64,000 nucleotides of DNA from Flavitalea plasmicola (GTDB taxonomy: Bacteria > Bacteroidota > Bacteroidia > Chitinophagales > Chitinophagaceae). The notes beneath the pieces were generated by a model, which was given only the letters and a program-made list of their open reading frames with translations, was not told the DNA's origin and made no database searches. The position numbers and the translations under genes are program-made. Below, piece by piece: positions 42,749-50,319 of this stretch (its first letter is position 1; each line of letters opens with the position of its first letter). Where the stretch lies: the NCBI RefSeq assembly GCF_030546645.1, contig NZ_JAUOTO010000003.1, positions 124,001-188,000 on the forward strand, written 5' to 3'.

Positions 42749-45073
42749 TCAGAACCTGACACTCGTAGCTTTCCCTTTAAATTTCATCGTCTTTTCCGCA
42801 CCTCCGGTCATCAACTGTACACGGAACATCTGCTCTACTTTCATGTTGCCAGGGTTCCCGCCGGGTTTCATCCTTAGTACGCTGTGCGCATCATCCCATG
42901 TCATATGGATCAGTGAAGCCTTCCCCTGCAGATAGCCAAGGCTGATGCCATCATCCTGGTAAAGTGTAAAAGCTCCATCTGCACCCGGATAGATCCGTAA
43001 ACACATCGGCGCCGTCACCACCTCATCCGAATACTGCCGCACCGGATCGAAAGGCAGGATGGCCCCTGCACGTACATAAACAGGCATGACAGACAGGTCG
43101 ACCTCCCTGAGGACCCACTGGCCGCCCGCAACGGGGACTCCGCTCCACCAGTCATACCAGGTTCCCTTCGGCAGGTAAACATTGCGGTGGGTGGCGCCCT
43201 TTTCAAACACAGGCGCTATCAGCATGTCCCGCCCCCAGAGATATTCGCTGCCGAGAGCACGGGCCGTAGTGTCGTCCGGATAATGCAGCCAAAGGGCGCG
43301 CATCAGCGGCATACCGGACCGGCGGGCTTCCCATGCCAGAGTATAGGTGTAAGGCAGCAGCTGGTAATGCAGCTCATCATATTTTTTGGCCACCGGTTCG
43401 ATGGCCGGGTTGTTCATCTCGGATGCCAGCACATTGCGGCGGATATTCGTGCTATCGGCGGGATTGGTCTCGAGCTCTCCCCGGTCGCCCTGACCCCAGC
43501 CCCAGGGCAAGATGGTCATGGTCGTACGGCCATGACTGCGGAAAGAGGGGCAAAAAGCGCCGAACTGGAACCAGCGGGCAAACAGCTCTCCCGTTTTTTC
43601 AGCGTTGGGATAGAATCCTCCGATGTCCGAACCCCAGTAGGGACTTACACTAAGGGAATAATTGATGCCGACTGCCACCTGCGCTTCCAATGTCTTCCAC
43701 GAAGATTCCGTGTCACCCGACCATACCCAGCCGCCCCAGCGGGCTATGCCTAAGTAACCATTGCGATGAAGGCTCCAGGGGCGGACATTGGGAAGCGTGG
43801 ACAGCGGTCCCTGGTAGTACAGCTGATGACGCTTTATACGCTCATAAAGATTGAACCAATCTCCTTCGTCGGGCCAAAAAGCATCTGCGCCTGCCTTCAT
43901 CAGGGCCACATGCTCCTGCCAGTAACCTTGTATATGTCCGTTGTCGATTGGTTCCCCGGCAGCTGGTGGTATCGACCCATGCAACGTAGGGAGGCGATCC
44001 CGGTCCCACGGTACCATATGCAATACTACTTTTACATGCCTGGCATGGAGATCCGCCAGCACGACGGCAGGATCCCGATGAAAGATTTCCGGGTTAAACT
44101 GAAAGGAAGGCTGCCTGGTATTCCAACCCCGGGGAGTAAAGCCGGTGCCCAGGTAGATGACGGCATCCACCGGGATCTTTTTCGCGCGAAAGCTATCCAC
44201 GATGCCCAGCATCTGTGACTCATCCTTCAACGTACGATGCGACTGCATATATCCCAATGCCCATTTGGGGGGCATGACCGCGGGGCCCGCCAGGAGAGAA
44301 ACATCCGCCATCAGGAAGGATGGATCATGGGCATCGAAAACGAACACATCATAAAGCCCTGGAATGACAGTAGACGCGGGAGGCAGGCCTTTGGCCTGCG
44401 CCAGTCCCTGGTTCCTTTCATTCTGTTGTACCGAATCCTTCGCAGTGGGCTTCCACGGAACAAAGATCCCCTTGTGCGCGTCCCGGAGGTCCACCTGTAC
44501 CCAGGGAGATGCAATGAACAGGGCCCAACCGTCCGTGCCGATCAGCAGGGGGACAGGGTTCCGGGAACCATAGGCATCGCTCTGCCAGCGGGGCTGCATT
44601 TCCTGCCATCTTCCCCTGCGATCGAATTCGATGGCAGCATGCCGCCAGTCCATGCCAGGCTCAGGCCGGCGTCCTCCTTCGCCCAGCCCCAGCACCGGGG
44701 AGTTGCCGCACCGGAAAGCAAGGGTATTATCATCCCCGAAGACCAGCTCCTGTACAGGACGGCCATCAGCTGTTTTTACGACGACCGTCAACGGATGGGG
44801 CAGGACCTCCACCAGCAGGCTGCCTATGCGCCGCCTGACAGGGGCGGAAAGGTGGGTAAGCCGAAGATCCGCAGGGGCATAGTGATGGTCCGCCAACGCG
44901 GGAGACCAGGGGAATTCCTCGCGAAAGGTCTCCGGCTTAAGCGTCACCCGTATGCTGTGGCGTCCTGCCTGCCGGATCGTCAGCACGGCAGGAGCGCCCG
45001 CTGTCGTTATGGGTTGTGCCCCGGTGACACCAGCATATAAGAGGATCAGGCAAAGAAAACATCTCATGTGCAT
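42749..45073 (-). CDS. GH31-family alpha-glycosidase, exported
   Basis: 774 residues from the start at 45073 (M-H-M-R-C-F-L...). A reading from 45175 would place 34 residues before the signal peptide and is rejected. After the signal peptide (about residues 1-19) come the N-terminal GH31 sandwich, then the TIM barrel with nucleophile Asp in F-W-P-D-E-G-D-W and acid/base Asp in W-S-G-D-T-E-S-S-W. A C-terminal sandwich with Y-Q-D-D-G follows. Family activities include alpha-glucosidase, alpha-xylosidase and sulfoquinovosidase; the substrate here is not clear. It is divergent from the TetR gene, whose operator lies in the shared region. Confidence 0.88.
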   Translation of the reverse strand: MHMRCFLCLILLYAGVTGAQPITTAGAPAVLTIRQAGRHSIRVTLKPETFREEFPWSPALADHHYAPADLRLTHLSAPVRRRIGSLLVEVLPHPLTVVVKTADGRPVQELVFGDDNTLAFRCGNSPVLGLGEGGRRPEPGMDWRHAAIEFDRRGRWQEMQPRWQSDAYGSRNPVPLLIGTDGWALFIASPWVQVDLRDAHKGIFVPWKPTAKDSVQQNERNQGLAQAKGLPPASTVIPGLYDVFVFDAHDPSFLMADVSLLAGPAVMPPKWALGYMQSHRTLKDESQMLGIVDSFRAKKIPVDAVIYLGTGFTPRGWNTRQPSFQFNPEIFHRDPAVVLADLHARHVKVVLHMVPWDRDRLPTLHGSIPPAAGEPIDNGHIQGYWQEHVALMKAGADAFWPDEGDWFNLYERIKRHQLYYQGPLSTLPNVRPWSLHRNGYLGIARWGGWVWSGDTESSWKTLEAQVAVGINYSLSVSPYWGSDIGGFYPNAEKTGELFARWFQFGAFCPSFRSHGRTTMTILPWGWGQGDRGELETNPADSTNIRRNVLASEMNNPAIEPVAKKYDELHYQLLPYTYTLAWEARRSGMPLMRALWLHYPDDTTARALGSEYLWGRDMLIAPVFEKGATHRNVYLPKGTWYDWWSGVPVAGGQWVLREVDLSVMPVYVRAGAILPFDPVRQYSDEVVTAPMCLRIYPGADGAFTLYQDDGISLGYLQGKASLIHMTWDDAHSVLRMKPGGNPGNMKVEQMFRVQLMTGGAEKTMKFKGKATSVRF

Positions 45074-45157
45074 AAAGATGAATAATTCTCCCCAATGGCC
45101 AAACCTGCATTTTACCAGGGGGCAATCACATTTTAACCCGGATCCCGGAAAAAAAGA

Positions 45158-45189
45158 TTTGGAAAATAATACCAATCGGTATAATTTTG
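45158..45189 (+). promoter_or_regulatory. promoter of the tetR gene
   Basis: TTTG (45158-45161), 20 bases, then TAATTTTG (45182-45189) is a perfect Bacteroidota promoter. The predicted start point is about 14 nt before the tetR ATG. The operator at 45169-45182 occupies the spacer. Confidence 0.75.
45169..45182. promoter_or_regulatory. TetR operator, copy 1
   Basis: ATACCAATCGGTAT is a near-palindrome with ATACC/GGTAT arms. Its exact reverse complement occurs at 45810-45823. It ends on the first base of the tetR -7 element, so binding should repress tetR itself. It may also affect the divergent GH31 gene. Confidence 0.8.
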
Positions 45190-45209
45190 CTTTATCAAAT
45201 TAGTCCAGC

Positions 45210-45791
45210 ATGAGCAAGGCCGAAAAAACAAAACAGTTTATTGTGGAGAAAACGGCGCCCATCTTCAACAAGAAAGGATATGCCGGCACGTCTATCAGCG
45301 ATATGACGGAAGCAACGGGCCTTACCAAAGGGAGCATTTACGGCAACTTCGCTAACAAGGATGAGGTGGCCCTGGCCGCTTTCGATCATAACGTGCGGAA
45401 AGTGACTTCCATGATCCGCGCCGAAATGGATAAGAAAAAGACCATCCGGGAGAAATTGCTGGTCTATGCGGATGTATATAATAACACGCATGGCTTTCCT
45501 GAAGGCGGCTGCCCCATACTCAATACCGCCGTCGAGTCGGACGATACGCATGAGGAACTGAAGAAGAAAGTTGTGGACGTCCTCATCTCCTGGAAAGACC
45601 TTATCATATCCCTGTTGCAGCAAGGCATTGAGAACAAAGAGTTCAGGGAGATCCGGGACCCCGAACAGACCGCCCTCTCCATCATCGCCACCATCGAAGG
45701 CGGTATCATGATCGCCAGGGTGACGGGCAAGCCTCACTACAGAAGACAGGTGATGGACCACGTGGGAAAAATGATCCGGAACCTGAAGTAA
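45210..45791 (+). CDS. TetR-family transcriptional repressor
   Basis: 193 residues. The N-terminal helix-turn-helix is typical (Y-A-G-T-S-I-S-D-M-T-E-A-T-G-L-T-K-G-S-I-Y-G-N-F, residues about 25-48). The rest is a helical ligand-binding domain with F-P-E-G-G-C-P near residue 95, seen in several TetR repressors of efflux and aldehyde or quinone response genes. It is followed by an SDR and a DHA2 efflux pump, and its operators stand before itself and before the SDR. It therefore most likely represses the cassette until a toxic small molecule binds. Confidence 0.94.
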   Translation: MSKAEKTKQFIVEKTAPIFNKKGYAGTSISDMTEATGLTKGSIYGNFANKDEVALAAFDHNVRKVTSMIRAEMDKKKTIREKLLVYADVYNNTHGFPEGGCPILNTAVESDDTHEELKKKVVDVLISWKDLIISLLQQGIENKEFREIRDPEQTALSIIATIEGGIMIARVTGKPHYRRQVMDHVGKMIRNLK

Positions 45792-45796
45792 ATTTT

Positions 45797-45830
45797 TTTG
45801 ACTAAAAATATACCGATTGGTATAATTTAT
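45797..45830 (+). promoter_or_regulatory. promoter of the SDR-efflux operon
   Basis: TTTG (45797-45800), 22 bases, then TAATTTAT (45823-45830) resembles the Bacteroidota promoter with a slightly long spacer. The TetR operator lies in the spacer at the same position relative to the -7 element as in the tetR promoter. Confidence 0.6.
45810..45823. promoter_or_regulatory. TetR operator, copy 2
   Basis: ATACCGATTGGTAT is the exact reverse complement of the copy at 45169-45182. It lies between tetR and the SDR gene and overlaps the -7 element, giving repressor control of the SDR-efflux genes. Confidence 0.8.
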
Positions 45831-45851
45831 AAACATTTAAAAAAACAATGT

Positions 45852-46598
45852 ATGAACACGACCAACAACACCGTCCTTATCACAGGCGGCAGCGCAGGCA
45901 TAGGATTCGAGATCGCCGCTTTATTATCGGAAAAAGGGAACAGGGTGATCATCACCGGCAGGGATGAACAACGGCTGAAAGCCGCCGCCTCGAAGCTCAA
46001 AAATACGACGGCCATTGCCGGCGATGTATCGGACCCCGCACAGGCGGACGCCCTGGCCGAAAGGATCGGCAGGGAATTTCCTGACCTGAATATTTTGATC
46101 AACAATGCGGGTAAAGCATATTACTACAAGCTGGGCGAGGAGATCGATGTAGCCCAAAAAGCGGATGAAGAGATGCAGACGAACTATATTTCTCCCATAC
46201 GCCTTACGGAAAAATTATTACCTCTCCTGAAGAAACAGGATGAAGCCGCCGTCATCAATGTAACATCCATCGTGGCCTTTGCCCCCGGCCGCCGCCTGGC
46301 CACCTACGCCGCCAGCAAGGCCGCCTTGCACGCTTACACACGAACCTTAAGACTGACTTTAGAAAAAACAGCGCCCAATGTCAGGGTATTCGAGCTGATG
46401 CCTCCGCTGGTCAACACCGACTTCTCCAAAGAGATCGATGGTCACAACGGCATTCCGCCCCGGCAGGTGGCAGATGAGCTCCTGACGGCATTGGAGAACC
46501 ACCAATACGAGATCCATGTAGGTAATACAGCTCAGCTCTATCAACTTTCATTGTCTTCACCCGCCGAGGCTTTCCGGGTGATGAATGCAGTTGAATAA
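45852..46598 (+). CDS. DltE-like SDR oxidoreductase
   Basis: 248 residues from the ATG at 45852; an in-frame start at 45798 would lie upstream of the operator and is rejected. Classical SDR motifs are T-G-G-S-A-G-I-G near residue 10, N-N-A-G near 82, catalytic Ser in N-V-T-S-I and Y-A-A-S-K. The C-terminal part (M-P-P-L-V-N-T-D-F) fits the DltE-type SDRs common in Bacteroidota TetR cassettes. It may reduce a reactive carbonyl compound. It is regulated by the upstream TetR operator and is followed by the efflux gene after 12 nt. Confidence 0.87.
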   Translation: MNTTNNTVLITGGSAGIGFEIAALLSEKGNRVIITGRDEQRLKAAASKLKNTTAIAGDVSDPAQADALAERIGREFPDLNILINNAGKAYYYKLGEEIDVAQKADEEMQTNYISPIRLTEKLLPLLKKQDEAAVINVTSIVAFAPGRRLATYAASKAALHAYTRTLRLTLEKTAPNVRVFELMPPLVNTDFSKEIDGHNGIPPRQVADELLTALENHQYEIHVGNTAQLYQLSLSSPAEAFRVMNAVE

Positions 46599-46610
46599 AA
46601 AAGTACGAAT

Positions 46611-48164
46611 ATGACCGGGCTAAAAAGAAATATCCTCCTTTTCACCGTCATCGGCGCCGCCATGATGGAGCTGATAGATACGTCGATCGTCAATGTCGCC
46701 CTTTCACATATGAGCGGCAACCTGGGAGCTACCCTGGAAGATACTTCCTGGGTCATCACTTCCTATGCGATCGCCAATGTGATAGTCATTCCCATCACCA
46801 GCTTCCTGGCAGTGAAATTAGGCAGGCGTAGTTATTACATCGGGTCCGTGATCCTTTTCACCCTCTGTTCTTTTTTATGCGGACAGGCCACTAATATCTG
46901 GATGCTGGTGGCCTTCCGCTTTCTACAGGGCATGGGAGGAGGGGCGTTGTTGTCCGTATCCCAGGCCATCGTATTCGAGCTGTTCCCGAAGGAAAAGAGA
47001 AATGTAGCCAGCGCGCTTTTTGGCATCGGCGTATTCATAGGGCCTACTATCGGGCCGACGCTGGGTGGTGTCATCACGGAGTATCTATCCTGGCCCTGGA
47101 TATTTTTCATAAATGTTCCCATCGGTATTGCCGTGGCCGTGCTTTGTTTTATGCTGCTGGGAGAGCCGGCATTGAAGCAGGAGGCAGGCCGGATCGACTG
47201 GGCGGGAATATTTTTGCTCGCTGTGGGCGTGGGATCATTGCAGACGGTGCTGGAAAGGGGGGAGACGGAAGACTGGTTTGATACAACCTATATCATTTAT
47301 CTCACCGCCACGGCTGTCCTGGGTATTTTCCTGTTCATCTGGTGGGAGCTGCGGGTAAAGGAGCCTGTGGTGAACCTGCGTGTATTGAAGAGCCGTAATC
47401 TGAGCGTTGCGGCCATCCTCACCTTTGTCTCGGGCGTAGGCATATTTACTTCCGTCTTTATAACACCCGTCTTCGCTCAGCGCCTGCTGAACTTCACGCC
47501 GACACAAACAGGGCTGTTGCTGCTGCCCGGAGCTATTCTCGCCCTCGGCGGCCTGATGATCTCAGCGCGGCTGCTGCAAAGAGGGCTCTCGCCCCTGGTG
47601 ATGATCTTTACAGGCATCGGGCTCTTCATCCTGTTCAGCTGGCAGATGTCCCGGCTGAATATAGCCGCGGGCCGGGCCGATATTTCCATACCGCTGATCT
47701 GGCGTGGCGTGGGACTGGCCATCATCACGGTCCCGCTCACCGCCCTGGCCGTCTCGGGGCTCGAGCCCAGGGACATGCCCCAGGGGGCTGCCCTCAACAA
47801 TATGATGCGACAGCTGGGTGGCTCGTTCGGCATCGCGCTGGTCAATACGTATCTGACCAACCGCAACGCCATCCACCGGACAGACCTCCTCTCCAATCTT
47901 ACCCCCGGCAATCCGCTGCTGGCAGAGCGCTTGTCAGGATATACCTACTATTTTACTACTAAAGGCGCGACCGCTCCGGAGGCGCAGCAACAGGCATTGA
48001 AATTATTGGATAATGCCGTGGTCCGACAATCGAATGTGCTGAGCTTTGGAGATGCGTACCTACTGATCGGGACCGTATTTCTTGCGGCGCTGCCCCTGCT
48101 GCTGCTGGCTGTCCGGAAAAAACCGTCGGCGCAACCTGCGCCCGTTATACTATCGGATCATTGA
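46611..48164 (+). CDS. DHA2-family MFS multidrug efflux pump (EmrB/QacA type)
   Basis: 517 residues with about fourteen membrane helices, the DHA2 layout. Signatures include L-D-T-S-I-V-N-V-A-L-like M-E-L-I-D-T-S-I-V-N-V-A-L in helix 1, T-S-W-V-I-T-S-Y near residue 44 and the R-F-L-Q-G-M-G-G-G-A motif in helix 4. G-P-T-I-G-P-T-L-G-G in helix 5 is the antiporter motif. It should expel hydrophobic drugs with proton antiport. No membrane-fusion (EmrA) or outer-membrane partner gene is adjacent. It belongs to the TetR-controlled unit. Confidence 0.92.
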   Translation: MTGLKRNILLFTVIGAAMMELIDTSIVNVALSHMSGNLGATLEDTSWVITSYAIANVIVIPITSFLAVKLGRRSYYIGSVILFTLCSFLCGQATNIWMLVAFRFLQGMGGGALLSVSQAIVFELFPKEKRNVASALFGIGVFIGPTIGPTLGGVITEYLSWPWIFFINVPIGIAVAVLCFMLLGEPALKQEAGRIDWAGIFLLAVGVGSLQTVLERGETEDWFDTTYIIYLTATAVLGIFLFIWWELRVKEPVVNLRVLKSRNLSVAAILTFVSGVGIFTSVFITPVFAQRLLNFTPTQTGLLLLPGAILALGGLMISARLLQRGLSPLVMIFTGIGLFILFSWQMSRLNIAAGRADISIPLIWRGVGLAIITVPLTALAVSGLEPRDMPQGAALNNMMRQLGGSFGIALVNTYLTNRNAIHRTDLLSNLTPGNPLLAERLSGYTYYFTTKGATAPEAQQQALKLLDNAVVRQSNVLSFGDAYLLIGTVFLAALPLLLLAVRKKPSAQPAPVILSDH

Positions 48165-48262
48165 GAGAAACGTCGTATCTTCACCCGCTGCCACCTGCAC
48201 CTTCGACCATCTGACTTATCCTTTGAGCAACGCGTAATTGCCATCCAAACAAAATTTTAATA

Positions 48263-48865
48263 TTGTCTCTATCTGCATCCAATACAGATAACGACCTGTT
48301 TCACCGGATCGCCCGGGGAGATGAAAGGGCCTTCGAAGAGCTGTTCCGCCGGTGGGACCGCCGTATCTATCCTTTCGTGCTTAAAATGATCCGAACCCCG
48401 GCACTTGCCGAAGAGCTCACCCAGGAAATATTCATAAAGATCTGGCAACACCGGGAAAAACTAGTCGAAGTGGTCAACACCGAGGCATATATCCTCACCA
48501 TTGCCACCCGCCACACACTGGACCAGATCAAGCGCCAGCTGAATGAGAGCCGGATGCTGGAAAAATTCTCCGCTATCAGGCCTCTTTCTCACAATGATAC
48601 GGACGAGATGCTGCTCTTTCGTGACCGGGCTGCCCTTGTACAACAGGCTGTCGATCAACTCCCCCCGCAACAAAAAGCCGTTTACCTGCTCAGTCGCCAG
48701 GAAGGGCTGGACTATGATGCCATCGGGCGGCAGCTGCAGATCTCTCCCAACACGGTCCGCAATCATCTCGTAAAAGCCCTGCAGTCCATCCGGGCTTACC
48801 TGCATGACCAGGACCTGCTTCCCACTTTCCTTCTCACCTGCGCCTTTCTCCTGGTGAAAAAATAA
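48263..48865 (+). CDS. ECF RNA polymerase sigma factor (FecI-like)
   Basis: 200 residues starting at TTG 48263, as no in-frame ATG precedes region 2. Sigma region 2 spans about residues 23-90 (F-E-E-L-F-R-R-W-D, then E-E-L-T-Q-E-I-F-I-K-I-W) and region 4 about 130-185 (L-P-P-Q-Q-K-A-V-Y-L-L-S-R-Q-E-G-L, then I-S-P-N-T-V-R-N-H-L-V-K-A-L). The FecR-like anti-sigma gene starts 63 nt later and an STN-type SusC gene follows, forming a complete cell-surface signalling relay. It should direct transcription of the following SusC operon. Confidence 0.93.
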   Translation: MSLSASNTDNDLFHRIARGDERAFEELFRRWDRRIYPFVLKMIRTPALAEELTQEIFIKIWQHREKLVEVVNTEAYILTIATRHTLDQIKRQLNESRMLEKFSAIRPLSHNDTDEMLLFRDRAALVQQAVDQLPPQQKAVYLLSRQEGLDYDAIGRQLQISPNTVRNHLVKALQSIRAYLHDQDLLPTFLLTCAFLLVKK

Positions 48866-48928
48866 TTTTTTCATAAGACTAGTTCAAGCCTTTTTTTCGA
48901 TCGTCTTTCATATATAAGATAACCAGAC

Positions 48929-50101
48929 ATGACTGCCCGCGAAAGGATCCACGAGCTGATAGATAAATACGCCGCCAATGCCGCCACCGTCGCTGAGCAG
49001 GAAGAACTGGCCCATTTGCTGCAGCAATCCGAGGGGGACGAAGCGGCAAAAAATTATCTGCTGGGGCTCCTGCAACAAACAACACCATTAGCAGAGCACA
49101 GCGATGCGAGATGGCTGGCCATTCGGGCGGCCATTGGTCTCAGCGCTCCCGGACCCCGGATCAGGAAATTCTCCCTGATCTTCCGGTGGACAGCAGCCGC
49201 AGCCATTATCGCGGGCATCACCACCTGGTACCTGTTCATGCCTGGTCCAACGATCAAGACACTGCCGCCATCGGCGGCTGTCCGGCACGATCGCCTTCCC
49301 GGCGGCAACGTCGCCCTGCTTACGCTGTCCGACGGCTCCGTCATTGCGCTGGACAGCGCCAGAACAGGACTCTTGACGCAACAAGGCAACACAAAGATCG
49401 CCAAGCTCAACAATGGTCAGCTGGCATACAAGTCATTGAACGAAAAACCAACCGCCCTTCTTTACAACACCCTCACCACACCAAGGGGCGGGCAGTACCG
49501 GCTGATCCTGCCCGATGGCACAGGCGTCTGGCTGAATGCCGCTTCCTCCATCACCTATCCCACCGCTTTCAACGGGGATGAACGGGTCGTGCGCATTGCG
49601 GGAGAAGTATATTTCGAAGTGCAGAGAGATCCCGCGCACCCCTTTAAAGTAACCTTCAACCCCGGCGCCGATTCGGGTTCCGTTGAAGTCCTGGGAACGC
49701 ACTTCAATATCAATGCGTACCCGGATGAGACCACGGTGAAGACGACGCTGCTGGAAGGCAGAGTACGCGTGGTGAGCAAAGCCACCACGCTCCTGAAGCC
49801 GGGTCAGCAGGCAAGCCTGGACAATACGGGCCATGCGGCTATTTTCCAGGACGTGGATCTGGATGAGGTCATCGCCTGGAAGAATGGGCGTTTCCACTTC
49901 GAGGACGCAGACATCCGCACGGTGATGCGACAGATCGCCCGCTGGTATGACGTGGAAGTGGTTTTCGAGGGAACGATCACGACAGAAAAATTTGTCGGTG
50001 ACATCCCGCGCAACAGCCGGCTGACAGAAGTATTTAAGATATTGGAATTAAGTAACGTGCATTTTAAAGTAGAAGACAAAAAGGTCACTGTTTTACCCTG
50101 A
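48929..50101 (+). CDS. FecR-family anti-sigma factor
   Basis: 390 residues. A cytoplasmic helical segment (about 1-75) that would bind the sigma factor is followed by one membrane helix (about 85-105, W-T-A-A-A-A-I-I-A-G-I-T-T-W-Y-L-F). The periplasmic FecR domain (about 185-285) contains the typical T-P-R-G-G-Q-Y-R-L-I-L-P-D-G-T and V-W-L-N-A-A-S-S-I-T-Y-P. A DUF4974 domain closes the protein (about 315-388). It receives the signal from the STN domain of the SusC protein encoded downstream and releases the sigma factor. Confidence 0.95.
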   Translation: MTARERIHELIDKYAANAATVAEQEELAHLLQQSEGDEAAKNYLLGLLQQTTPLAEHSDARWLAIRAAIGLSAPGPRIRKFSLIFRWTAAAAIIAGITTWYLFMPGPTIKTLPPSAAVRHDRLPGGNVALLTLSDGSVIALDSARTGLLTQQGNTKIAKLNNGQLAYKSLNEKPTALLYNTLTTPRGGQYRLILPDGTGVWLNAASSITYPTAFNGDERVVRIAGEVYFEVQRDPAHPFKVTFNPGADSGSVEVLGTHFNINAYPDETTVKTTLLEGRVRVVSKATTLLKPGQQASLDNTGHAAIFQDVDLDEVIAWKNGRFHFEDADIRTVMRQIARWYDVEVVFEGTITTEKFVGDIPRNSRLTEVFKILELSNVHFKVEDKKVTVLP

Positions 50102-50132
50102 CCTATTCAACAAACCAAACTAACATACTGAA

Positions 50133-50168
50133 ATGAGAAAACTTCCCAACGCCCGCGAGGCCCCCTAA
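50133..50168 (+). other. possible 11-codon leader ORF
   Basis: ATG-AGA-AAA-CTT...CCC-TAA encodes M-R-K-L-P-N-A-R-E-A-P. It lies between the FecR gene and two hairpins, in the leader of the STN-SusC operon. Many short frames occur by chance, so only position supports it. Confidence 0.25.
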
Positions 50169-50186
50169 GTTATTGCACCGTCCCCT

Positions 50187-50202
50187 CGACGCTCAGGCGT
50201 CG
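50187..50202 (+). promoter_or_regulatory. stem-loop in the SusC leader region
   Basis: CGACGC (50187-50192) pairs with GCGTCG (50197-50202) around a TCAG loop. No T-run follows, so it is not a standard terminator. A second hairpin follows at 50225-50250. Confidence 0.4.
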
Positions 50203-50224
50203 TGGAGACCCCCACATAAAAGAA

Positions 50225-50250
50225 GCCGGGAGTGGTAGCACACCCCCGGC
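50225..50250 (+). promoter_or_regulatory. second stem-loop in the SusC leader region
   Basis: GCCGGG (50225-50230) pairs with CCCGGC (50245-50250). Inner GTG/CAC pairing can extend the fold. It may separate FecR from SusC expression or protect the SusC message. Confidence 0.4.
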
Positions 50251-50319
50251 CGAAATGGGCCAACTTCATAAAAAGCATTGCAACTATTTTATTCGCTTAA
50301 ACCCAATTTTTATAAAAAT

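Noticed and set aside
44237-45040. A 267-codon plus-strand frame
   Set aside because: Antisense shadow of the GH31 gene; no start context and no recognisable motif.
50187-50250. tRNA-like or intrinsic-terminator structure
   Set aside because: The two hairpins do not form a cloverleaf, lack an anticodon arm and are not followed by a T-run.
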